Shown one piece after another: positions 16,639 through 23,270 of a stretch of DNA of 64,000 nt; the first letter of the stretch is position 1; each line of letters starts with the position of its first letter. Origin of the DNA: Phenylobacterium montanum (GTDB taxonomy: Bacteria; Pseudomonadota; Alphaproteobacteria; Caulobacterales; Caulobacteraceae); the NCBI RefSeq assembly GCF_018135625.1, contig NZ_CP073078.1, forward strand, positions 4,186,501-4,250,500, read 5' to 3'. The notes beneath the pieces are model-generated. The model was given only the letters and a program-made list of their open reading frames with translations. It had not been told where the DNA came from and searched no databases. The position numbers and the translations under genes were made by a program.

Positions 16639-17637
16639 TTGCCCAGACCCGGCCCCAGAAACCTGATCACCGACGTGCCGGGCCTCCTCGTGGGCAACGC
16701 CACCGACGAGCGGGTGATCAGCGGCGTCACCACCGTGCTCTGTCCCGGCGGTTGGCGCGCCAGCGTCGACGTGCGCGGCGGCGGGCCTGGCGTGCGCGAG
16801 ACCGAGACCCTGCAACCGGTGAACAGCTTCGCGGTCGCCCATGCCGTGGTGCTGTCGGGGGGCTCGGTGTTCGGCCTGGGCGCCGCCGACGGGGTCGCGG
16901 CGGCCCTGTCCGAGGCCGGGGAGGGGATCGAGATCCGCCCGGGTTTGAGGCGCGCGCCGATCGTGCCCTCGGCCATCCTGTTCGACCTGGGCAATGACGG
17001 CGACAAGGCCTGGGGCCTGGACCCGCCCTATCGCGCCATGGGCCAGGCTTCGGTCGGCGCCGCGGCTGCCGACTTCGACCTGGGCTCGGTGGGCGCCGGG
17101 CGCGGGGCCATGGCCGGGACGCACAAGGGCGGTCTGGGCTCGGCCTCGATCGACCTCGGCGAAGGCCTGATCGTCGGCGCCCTGGTGGCGGTCAATCCGG
17201 TGGGCTCGGTCTATATGGCCGACGGCCAGACCTTCTGGGCCTGGCCTTATGAGATCGACGGGGAGTTCGGCGGCGTGCGGCCTGGCGAAATGGCGCCGGC
17301 TGTCGAGCCCTTCCCCGACCATTCGCGCCTGGCCGCCTTCGGCCGCCTCAGCCCTGGCGCCAACACCACCATAGCCGTGGTGGCGGTCACCGCCGACCTG
17401 ACCACGGCCGAGTGCAAGCGCATCGCGACCATGGCCCAGGACGGGCTCGCCCGCGCCATCCGCCCGGTGCACACCCCGGTCGACGGCGACAGCGTTTTCG
17501 CGGTGGCGAGCGGCCAGGTCTCGCTGGGCGCCGAGGCCGAGCGCCGGCTCAAGATCGCCATGCTGGGCGCGGCTGCGGCCGATGTCCTCGCACGAGCGAT
17601 CGCGCGGGGGGTGTTCGAGGCGAGAACCCCGTCCTAG
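16639..17637 (+). CDS. P1 family (S58, DmpA-like) peptidase
   Basis: 332 residues of the DmpA/BapA-type Ntn hydrolases (L-aminopeptidase/D-esterase or beta-peptidyl aminopeptidase). These are made as a precursor that self-cleaves before a Ser/Thr nucleophile. Here HKGGLGSASI predicts cleavage between Gly167 and Ser168. Other family features are ITDVPGLLVGNATDE at the N-terminus, LSGGSVFGLGAADGV (about 73-87), and VNPVGSVYM after the nucleophile. No signal peptide is visible. The TTG start at 16639 follows ACGGAG. The gene converges on ygfZ with only a few shared bases. Confidence 0.88.
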   Translation: MPRPGPRNLITDVPGLLVGNATDERVISGVTTVLCPGGWRASVDVRGGGPGVRETETLQPVNSFAVAHAVVLSGGSVFGLGAADGVAAALSEAGEGIEIRPGLRRAPIVPSAILFDLGNDGDKAWGLDPPYRAMGQASVGAAAADFDLGSVGAGRGAMAGTHKGGLGSASIDLGEGLIVGALVAVNPVGSVYMADGQTFWAWPYEIDGEFGGVRPGEMAPAVEPFPDHSRLAAFGRLSPGANTTIAVVAVTADLTTAECKRIATMAQDGLARAIRPVHTPVDGDSVFAVASGQVSLGAEAERRLKIAMLGAAAADVLARAIARGVFEARTPS

Positions 17638-18452
17638 CCCTCCGCCAGCCACCCCGGCCGCAGCACACTCACCGGCCGTCCGTCGACGGTCAGATCCGCG
17701 CCTTCGATCCGGTCCAGCCGCAGCAGCGCCATGGCCGCGCCGTCACGGCCGCTCAGCACCTGGCCGGCGCGCAAGCTCCCCGCCAGCACTTCGGCGCCCG
17801 GCGCCGGCGGCGGGCCGTCGAAGCGGATCGCCAGCATGCGGTTCTTGATCGCCCCGCGCCGCTTCATGCGGCTGGTGGTCTCCTGGCCGACGAAGCAGCC
17901 CTTCTTGAAGTCGACGCCGTTCAGCAGATCGAAGTCGGCCTCGATCGGATAGGTGGTCTCGGGCGGGCAGTCGGCGTCGGGATCGGGGACGCCGAGGGCC
18001 AAGCGATGGGCGTGATAGGCGGCCTCGTCGGTCATGATCGCCCCATGCGGTGGCTCGGCGCCATAGCCGCGCGCGCCCATCAGATGCAGCCGTGGGTCCT
18101 CGGCCCAGCCAGGGCCATGCGGGACCGGCGCCTGCCAGGCTGCGAGCACCGTTCCCTCGCGCGCGGTGATCTCGACCTTGGCCCTGAGGCGGTAAATCGT
18201 GAGGCGCTGGATCAGGGCCTCGCGCCGGTCGGCCGCCACATCGACCAGGCAGCCGTCGTCCAGGCCGAAGAGGAACAGGTCGAACAGCAGCTTGCCCTGG
18301 GGCGTCAAAAGAGCGCCGAAGCGCAACTCGCCGGGCTTCAGCGTCTCCGCGTCCTGAGTGATCAGGCCTTGCAGGAAACTCTTCCAATCCGGGCCGGTCA
18401 CGGCGATCAGGGCGCGGGAGGCGAGGGGGGCGATCAGAGGCGGCAGGGTCAT
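17634..18452 (-). CDS. ygfZ: YgfZ-type folate-binding protein (GcvT-like)
   Basis: 272 residues. The signature K-G-C-F-V-G-Q-E lies at about 184-191 with Cys186, the invariant cysteine of YgfZ/IBA57 proteins, which help assemble or repair particular Fe-S clusters in a tetrahydrofolate-dependent way. The N-terminal GcvT-like fold shows ITVTGPDWKSFLQGLITQD-like sequence. I chose the ATG complementary to 18450-18452; an upstream extension would overlap the divergent glycosyltransferase. The spacer to that gene is 61 bases and must hold both promoters. Relevant clients in this window include the Fe-S-rich formate dehydrogenase and oxoacid oxidoreductase, by inference only. Confidence 0.9.
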   Translation of the reverse strand: MTLPPLIAPLASRALIAVTGPDWKSFLQGLITQDAETLKPGELRFGALLTPQGKLLFDLFLFGLDDGCLVDVAADRREALIQRLTIYRLRAKVEITAREGTVLAAWQAPVPHGPGWAEDPRLHLMGARGYGAEPPHGAIMTDEAAYHAHRLALGVPDPDADCPPETTYPIEADFDLLNGVDFKKGCFVGQETTSRMKRRGAIKNRMLAIRFDGPPPAPGAEVLAGSLRAGQVLSGRDGAAMALLRLDRIEGADLTVDGRPVSVLRPGWLAEG

Positions 18453-18513
18453 ATCGCACACATGGCGCCGCATGTGCTGGAGCGCCAGCACTTGACGCCC
18501 TATAGATGGGCCG

Positions 18514-19509
18514 ATGGCGGACAGACCCTTCCCGATCCTCTTCATCTCCAGCACCCGGATCGGCGATGCGGTGCTGAGCAGCGGCCTGATCAAAAAGCTG
18601 CACGAGGAGATCCCGCACGCCCGCTTCACCATCGCCGCCGGCCCCCTGGCCGCGCCCCTGTTCACCGCGGTCCCCAATCTCGAGCGGGTGATCGTGATGG
18701 CCAAGGAAAAGCGCTCCGGCCACTGGTTCAAGCTGTGGAGCCAGGTGCGCGGCCGCCGCTGGGGCCTGATCGTCGACATGCGCGGCTCCGGCGTGGCGCG
18801 CTTCCTGTCCAGCCGCCGCCGGGCCATCTATCGCCGCATCCCCGGCGCTGCTCCGGTGCACAAGGTGGTCGAGGCGGCGCGGGTCTTGAAGGTGGAGGAC
18901 GAGCCCCCGGCCCCTTTTCTCTACACCACCCCCGAGATCGAAGAGGCCGCCGAGGCTTGGCTGGCCGGCCACGGCCCGATCCTGGCCGTGGCGCCGGGCG
19001 CCAACTGGGTCGGCAAGGCCTGGCCGCCGGAACGCTTCGCCGAGGCCTGCGCCCGCATCCTGGGGACGCATGGCTCGATGCCGGACGGGCGCCTTCTGAT
19101 CGTCGGTTCGGCCGCCGATCGCGAGCCGGCCCGGGCGGTCAAGCTGGCGGTGTCGCGCGACCGCATCATCGGCGGCGAGCCGGGCAAGCTGGACCTGCTG
19201 ACCACCTATGCCTGCCTCAAGCGCGTGCGGCTGTTCATCGGCAATGATTCCGGCACCATGCACCTGGCCGCCGCCGCCGGGGCGCCGACCATCGGCCTGT
19301 TCGGCCCCTCGGACGACGCCCTCTACGCCCCCTGGGGGCCGAAGGGCCGGGTGGTGCGCGGCTCGCGCGACCTGGCGGCCATCCGCAAGGTCGATCCGGA
19401 GCTGAACCAGGCCGTGTGCCACATGTTCGATCTCAGCGTGGATTCGGTGGTGGAGGCCGCCGCCCGCCTGCTCAAGGAAACGGAGGTTCCCCTTGCCGCA
19501 AACCTATGA
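18514..19509 (+). CDS. Glycosyltransferase family 9 (heptosyltransferase-like)
   Basis: 331 residues of the ADP-heptose:LPS heptosyltransferase family. The N-terminus ILFISSTRIGDAVLSSGLIKKL is the GT9 acceptor-side motif with the catalytic Asp. The C-terminal GT-B domain has VAPGANWVGKAWPPERFAE and the donor-binding loop FIGNDSGTMHLAAAAGAPTIGLFGPS (about residues 245-270, split by loops). It should add a sugar to the LPS core or a related glycan on the cytoplasmic face of the inner membrane. The 3' end overlaps the next gene by 17 bases and carries that gene's ribosome binding site (GGAGG). Confidence 0.88.
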   Translation: MADRPFPILFISSTRIGDAVLSSGLIKKLHEEIPHARFTIAAGPLAAPLFTAVPNLERVIVMAKEKRSGHWFKLWSQVRGRRWGLIVDMRGSGVARFLSSRRRAIYRRIPGAAPVHKVVEAARVLKVEDEPPAPFLYTTPEIEEAAEAWLAGHGPILAVAPGANWVGKAWPPERFAEACARILGTHGSMPDGRLLIVGSAADREPARAVKLAVSRDRIIGGEPGKLDLLTTYACLKRVRLFIGNDSGTMHLAAAAGAPTIGLFGPSDDALYAPWGPKGRVVRGSRDLAAIRKVDPELNQAVCHMFDLSVDSVVEAAARLLKETEVPLAANL

Positions 19510-20830
19510 CCTGATCGTGCGCGGCGGCGAGGTGGTGAACCATGCCGGCCGCGGCCTGGCCGACGTCGGGATCAAGGACGGGCGCATCGCCGCCATCGGC
19601 GACCTGGCCCAGGCCTCGGCGGGCGAGGTCTATGACGCCACGGGCCTTCATGTCCTGCCGGGCGTTATCGACACCCAGGTGCACTTCCGCGAGCCGGGCC
19701 TGGAGTGGAAGGAAGACCTGGAGACCGGCGCCCGCAGCGCTGTCCTCGGCGGCGTCGTGGCGGTGTTCGAGATGCCCAACACCGAGCCGACCACCACCGA
19801 CGCCGAGGCCCTGGCCGACAAACTGGCGCGGGCCAAGGGGCGCATGCACTGCGACCACGCCTTCTATGTCGGCGGCACGCACGAGAACGCAGAGTTCCTG
19901 GGCGAGCTGGAGCGTCTGCCCGGCTGCTGCGGGGTCAAGGTGTTCATGGGCGCCTCGACCGGCACCCTCTTGGTGGCCGACGACGAGGGCGTGGAGAAGG
20001 TGCTGCGCAACATCAACCGCCGCGCGGCCTTCCACTCCGAGGACGAATACCGCCTGGCCGAGCGCCGGCCGCTGGCGCGCACCGGCGACTGGACCAGCCA
20101 TCCGGAGGTGCGTGACGCCCAGTCGGCGATCCAGTCCACCGAGCGGCTGGTGCGGCTGGCGCGCAAGGTCGGCAAGCGCATCCACGTGCTGCACGTGACC
20201 ACGGCCCAGGAGATCGAGTTCCTGGCCGGCTGCAAGGACGTGGCCAGCGTCGAGCTGACCCCCCAGCACCTGACCCTGACCGGGCCCGAGGCCTATGAGC
20301 GGCTGAAGGCCTTCGCCCAGATGAATCCGCCGATCCGCGATGCGTCGCACCAGCCAGGCCTGTGGCGCGCGATCGAAATGGGCGTCGCCGACGTGTTCGG
20401 ATCCGACCATGCCCCGCACACCCGAGAGGAGAAGGCGCGGCCCTATCCGGCCTCGCCCTCGGGCATGCCGGGGGTGCAGACCCTGGTGCCGATCATGCTG
20501 ACCCACGTCGCCAATGGCCGGCTGACCCTGGAGCGGTTCGTCGACATGACCAGCCACGGCGCCCAGCGGGTATTCGGTCTGGCCGGCAAGGGGCGCCTGG
20601 CCGAGGGCTATGACGGCGACCTGACCATCGTCGACCTCAAGGCCCGCCGCACCATCACCCACGAGATGATGGCCACCCGCTCCGGTTGGACCCCCTTCGA
20701 CGGCTTCGAGGCCAAGGCCTGGCCGGTGGCGACCATCGTCCGTGGCCGGATCGTGATGCGCGACGACGAGGTGACAGCCGAGGGGACCGGCCAGCCCTGC
20801 CGGTTCGTGGAGACCCTGGGGGCGGCGTAG
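19493..20830 (+). CDS. pyrC: Dihydroorotase (class I)
   Basis: 445 residues of the amidohydrolase superfamily; it closes carbamoyl-aspartate to dihydroorotate in pyrimidine synthesis. Metal-site motifs are DTQVHFREPG (60-69), Lys149 (VKVFMG, the carbamylated Lys position), VLHVTT, and SDHAPHT with Asp305. The first His of the usual H-x-H is Gln62 here, leaving His64; this substitution is seen in a branch of annotated dihydroorotases, so it does not by itself mean loss of activity. An allantoinase or hydantoinase is a less likely alternative. The TTG start sits 6 bases after GGAGG and lies inside the glycosyltransferase gene, implying coupled translation. Confidence 0.85.
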   Translation: MPQTYDLIVRGGEVVNHAGRGLADVGIKDGRIAAIGDLAQASAGEVYDATGLHVLPGVIDTQVHFREPGLEWKEDLETGARSAVLGGVVAVFEMPNTEPTTTDAEALADKLARAKGRMHCDHAFYVGGTHENAEFLGELERLPGCCGVKVFMGASTGTLLVADDEGVEKVLRNINRRAAFHSEDEYRLAERRPLARTGDWTSHPEVRDAQSAIQSTERLVRLARKVGKRIHVLHVTTAQEIEFLAGCKDVASVELTPQHLTLTGPEAYERLKAFAQMNPPIRDASHQPGLWRAIEMGVADVFGSDHAPHTREEKARPYPASPSGMPGVQTLVPIMLTHVANGRLTLERFVDMTSHGAQRVFGLAGKGRLAEGYDGDLTIVDLKARRTITHEMMATRSGWTPFDGFEAKAWPVATIVRGRIVMRDDEVTAEGTGQPCRFVETLGAA

Positions 20831-20833
20831 CCC

Positions 20834-21319
20834 ATGGCCGCTGGCCAGGATCCCGAACTCCTGCGCCGCCTGCTACGGGCGAAGGACCGCATGGACGCCG
20901 CTTCGGACGAGGCCTGGCCTATCCGCAGGCTGGCGCGGGTGAGCGGCGTGTCCGAGGCCCATTTCGCCCGCTCGTTCAGAGACGCCTTCGGCCTGCCGCC
21001 GCACCGCTACCAGCTCACGCGGCGGATCGAGCGGGCCAAGTCCCTCTTGCGCGACACCGACCTGCCGATCATCGACATCGCCTTCCAGACCGGCTGGAAC
21101 AGCCTGGGCACCTTCGGGCGCACCTTCCGCGACATCACCGGCGAGAGCCCCAGCGAGCTGCGCGCCCGCGAACAGGTCGAGCCGCACGAACGCGACCGCG
21201 TGCCGGCCTGCTACCTGATCGCCGCCCACCGGCCTCCCCTCACAATAGCAGTTTCGGAGAAGCGACGGCAGGAAGCGGGCTCTATCAACGGGACAGAGGA
21301 TGATTTGGAGGTCCCATGA
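20834..21319 (+). CDS. Short AraC-family regulator
   Basis: 161 residues consisting almost wholly of the AraC double helix-turn-helix (about 12-112). The first HTH is IRRLARVSGVSEAHFARSF; the second is IDIAFQTGWNSLGTFGRTFRD, the family signature, followed by ITGESPSELR. There is no N-terminal ligand domain; the C-terminal ~45 residues (VPACYLIAAHRPP...) are outside the HTH and may be a short sensor. It starts 4 bases after pyrC but most likely belongs with the VOC protein gene that overlaps its stop (ATGA). AraC/VOC pairs of this sort are common; the regulated compound is unknown. Confidence 0.86.
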   Translation: MAAGQDPELLRRLLRAKDRMDAASDEAWPIRRLARVSGVSEAHFARSFRDAFGLPPHRYQLTRRIERAKSLLRDTDLPIIDIAFQTGWNSLGTFGRTFRDITGESPSELRAREQVEPHERDRVPACYLIAAHRPPLTIAVSEKRRQEAGSINGTEDDLEVP

Positions 21320-21723
21320 ACCAGGGTGTCAGCGTTGTTGGCCTTTATGTCCGCGATCAGGACGAGGCCCTTGAATTCTATGTCGAAAAGCTGGGCTTCC
21401 GCGTCCACACGGACGCCAAGAACGGCGACTATCGCTGGCTGACGGTGCAGCATCCCGACCAGCCGTCGTTCCAGCTGGGCCTGTTCACGCCCCAGGCGCC
21501 GCTGGTCGACGCCGCCACCGCCCAGGCCTTGCGCGAAGCGGTGGCCAAGGGGGCCATGCCGCCCCTGGTGCTGACGGTGCAGGACTGCCGCGCGGCTCAC
21601 GCCCGGATGCACGCCGCCGGCGTCGAGTTCACCCAGGAGCCGGTGGACCGCTACGGCGCGGTCGACGCCAGCTTCCGCGACCCCTCCGGGAACGGATGGA
21701 AGCTGATCGAGGCGCGGCCATGA
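21316..21723 (+). CDS. VOC (glyoxalase/bleomycin-resistance fold) family protein
   Basis: 135 residues in two beta-alpha-beta-beta-beta modules: VVGLYVRDQDEALEFYVEKLGF at the N-terminus (about 7-28) and DCRAAHARMHAAGVEF plus FRDPSGNGWKLIE in the second half. The DPSGN motif with a following metal-ligand-like Glu is typical of VOC metalloenzymes or resistance proteins. The ribosome binding site GGAGG is visible at 21307-21311, inside the AraC gene. The stop overlaps the start of a small membrane protein gene, making a three-gene coupled unit. The reaction cannot be assigned. Confidence 0.86.
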   Translation: MNQGVSVVGLYVRDQDEALEFYVEKLGFRVHTDAKNGDYRWLTVQHPDQPSFQLGLFTPQAPLVDAATAQALREAVAKGAMPPLVLTVQDCRAAHARMHAAGVEFTQEPVDRYGAVDASFRDPSGNGWKLIEARP

Positions 21724-21956
21724 GCTTCAGCGCCTGGATGAGGAAGATCCACCGCTGGCTGTCGGTCGCCTTCACAGTCGGCTTCATCGTCAACGCCACG
21801 GTCATCTGGGGGCTAGGGCAGAAATCGCCGCCGTTTTGGATGTACCTCCTGGCCCTGATCCCGCTGTTCCTGCTGCTGCCGACGGGGGTTTACCTGTTCG
21901 CCCTGCCGTATGCGGCGCGGTGGGGGCGGAGGGCGCGTGAGGTCGGGGCGACCTAA
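21720..21956 (+). CDS. Small membrane protein (78 aa), last gene of the AraC-VOC unit
   Basis: Two hydrophobic segments are visible, about residues 14-32 (LSVAFTVGFIVNATVIWGL) and 42-63 (YLLALIPLFLLLPTGVYLFAL), with basic residues at both ends (MRKIHRWL and RWGRRAR), giving a likely two-span inner-membrane protein with both ends inside. The ATG overlaps the VOC stop (ATGA). I do not recognise a named family. Confidence 0.7.
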   Translation: MSFSAWMRKIHRWLSVAFTVGFIVNATVIWGLGQKSPPFWMYLLALIPLFLLLPTGVYLFALPYAARWGRRAREVGAT

Positions 21957-21962
21957 TTCCTC

Positions 21963-22023
21963 AAAAAAACCTCGTCATCCCGGCCGGAGCGCTCGCAAGA
22001 GCGCGGAGAGCCGGGACCCAGCA
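21963..22023. repeat. Inverted repeat flanking the GIY-YIG gene, left copy
   Basis: Runs from a poly-A tract through CGTCATCCCGGCCGGAGCG to GAGCCGGGACCCAGCA, with an internal perfect hairpin GCGCTC-GCAA-GAGCGC. Its reverse complement recurs at 22450-22500 except for about ten extra bases forming the hairpin here. It lies 16 bases past the stop of the GIY-YIG gene. Confidence 0.85.
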
Positions 22024-22039
22024 TCCCCTCACTCGACGC

Positions 22040-22384
22040 TCAACCCGGTGAGCGCAGCGTCCAAGACAACGGGCCTTCTGGAACCTCAAACCACTCATCC
22101 GAAAGGTCGCGCCACTCCGGATTCTCGGCCTCGATCAAGGCCAGCTTCCAGGCGCGTCGCCAGCGCTTGATGCTCTTTTCCCTGCGGATCGCCTCAAGCA
22201 TCGTCGGGTGCTCCTCGTACCAGACGAGCCGCTTGCAGCCATATGTCTTGGAGAAGCCTTCGAAGATCCCGAGCTTGTGCTGTTCGATGCGGGTCATCAG
22301 CGCGCTGGTCACGCCGACATAGAGCGTGCTGTTCCGCGCGCTCGCCAGAATATAGACCGTGATCCAAGAGTCCCGATTGACCAT
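22040..22384 (-). CDS. Small GIY-YIG domain endonuclease-like protein
   Basis: 114 residues. The domain shows WITVYILASARNSTLYVGVTSAL, where V-Y-I and Y-V-G correspond to the GIY and YIG elements, followed by the conserved Arg in MTRIEQHK, then RLVWYEEH and the basic REKSIKRWRRAWKLALIE stretch with the catalytic-type Glu. This is the YhbQ/UPF0213-like single-domain type found in many copies in alphaproteobacteria. The last residues (WTLRSPG) run close to the left repeat. The gene is enclosed by inverted repeats at 21963-22023 and 22450-22500, as if gene and repeats formed one unit. A cellular role for these small proteins is not established. Confidence 0.85.
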   Translation of the reverse strand: MVNRDSWITVYILASARNSTLYVGVTSALMTRIEQHKLGIFEGFSKTYGCKRLVWYEEHPTMLEAIRREKSIKRWRRAWKLALIEAENPEWRDLSDEWFEVPEGPLSWTLRSPG

Positions 22385-22702
22385 AGGGCGAGCTTAGCCG
22401 GCGCCGCTTGCGTCTGTCAGCTCACGGATTGCAGCGTCGAGCGCGGAGCTGCTGGGTCCCGGCTCTCCGCTGCGCTCCGGCCGGGATGACGCGGTTTTTT
22501 GGTGTGAGTGAGAAGGGAATATCCCTTCAACCCCTTGCCGAGATCAAAGCCCGGCGAAGCCGGCCGCGCCGCGGCGGAGCCAAAGGCGCCGGTCTTGACC
22601 CGGCCAACCGCCGGAGCACACTGGCCTGCAAGGGCTCAAGGGAGCCATCCAGCCGCAGAGCGGGCCGAAAATCGAACGCTTGGCCCGAGCGAGGTGAGGC
22701 AA
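22385..22702. other. Repeat-bearing intergenic region
   Basis: 318 bases without a convincing gene. It contains the right-hand inverted repeat (22450-22500) and, from about 22530 to 22690, GC-rich sequence (GGCCGCGCCGCGGCGGAGCC at its core) that is open in several frames but has the look of intergenic repeat DNA rather than protein. A strong ribosome binding site (GAGGTGAGG) at 22691-22699 serves the next gene. Confidence 0.5.
22450..22500. repeat. Inverted repeat flanking the GIY-YIG gene, right copy
   Basis: TGCTGGGTCCCGGCTCTCCG through CCGGCCGGGATGACGCGG to a poly-T tract. It is the reverse complement of 21963-22023 apart from the central hairpin and one or two bases. The T tract after a GC-rich inverted structure also resembles an intrinsic terminator. 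Confidence 0.85.
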
Positions 22703-22987
22703 ATGGCAAAATCCGAGTTGGCGAACATCCACACGATTGCCGTGGGTCCCTATTTGTTCGCACTGGGTGTTGTCGCAATCGTCGCAACAATGATCTTTGC
22801 GTTCCGATCCCCAAAGATGCCGCACGCGACTTGCCCGGCGACCGCTTTCGTAAAGGATCGCGAGTGGTGTGGTATCTGGGCGCGGCAGTCGATCGCAGAC
22901 ACCAAGATCGCCGTTCAATCCGATGGTTCGTGCCGCATCTGCAATGTGCCGCTGGGGCCAGTGGCTGAGAGATCCTCACAGCAATAG
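22703..22987 (+). CDS. Hypothetical single-span membrane protein with four C-terminal cysteines (94 aa)
   Basis: ATG at 22703 follows GAGGTGAGG at a good distance, which decides the start over an upstream in-frame one. One hydrophobic segment (about residues 14-34, YLFALGVVAIVATMIFAF) is followed by a probable periplasmic tail with four cysteines, in HATCPAT, REWCG and GSCRICN. Base composition is less GC-rich than the neighbours, suggesting more recent arrival. I do not recognise a family. It stands alone between the GIY-YIG unit and the formate dehydrogenase operon, which it faces convergently. Confidence 0.65.
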   Translation: MAKSELANIHTIAVGPYLFALGVVAIVATMIFAFRSPKMPHATCPATAFVKDREWCGIWARQSIADTKIAVQSDGSCRICNVPLGPVAERSSQQ

Positions 22988-23042
22988 CGAAATTTGGCTT
23001 TAGACCGTTCCAGGCATCAACGCCCATCGGCCAACCAGGCGC

Positions 23043-23270
23043 TCAAGCCCCCGCCGCCAGCTTCTCCACCGCCGCCTTCGCCACCGGGTCCAGCCCCTCT
23101 CCGCCGCCCTGCAGGTGCGCGATGATCGCCTTGCGCATCCGCGGCTCCCAGAACAGGCGCAGGTGGTTGCGCACGCCTTCGACGGGGTCGGCGTGGCGTT
23201 GGCTGGCGAAGAAGGTGGCGATCTGGTTGGCCATCATCACCAGCTTGGCGTCGCCTTTCACCTCGCTCAT
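23043..23270 (-). CDS. fdsD: Formate dehydrogenase delta subunit FdsD
   Basis: 75 residues. The sequence KLVMMANQIATFFASQ near the N-terminus and VRNHLRLFWEPRMRKAIIAHL in the middle are the conserved blocks of FdsD/DUF (formate dehydrogenase delta) proteins, which accompany the NAD-dependent molybdenum formate dehydrogenases and have been linked to cofactor insertion or stability. It is the last gene of the fds operon and its ATG overlaps the fdsA stop by four bases. Confidence 0.9.
   Translation of the reverse strand: MSEVKGDAKLVMMANQIATFFASQRHADPVEGVRNHLRLFWEPRMRKAIIAHLQGGGEGLDPVAKAAVEKLAAGA

Noticed and set aside
22508-22700. An N-terminal extension of the membrane protein gene at 22703
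   Set aside because: The open frame upstream is Ala/Arg/Pro-rich, coincides with GC-rich intergenic sequence, and a strong ribosome binding site at 22691-22699 decides for the ATG at 22703.
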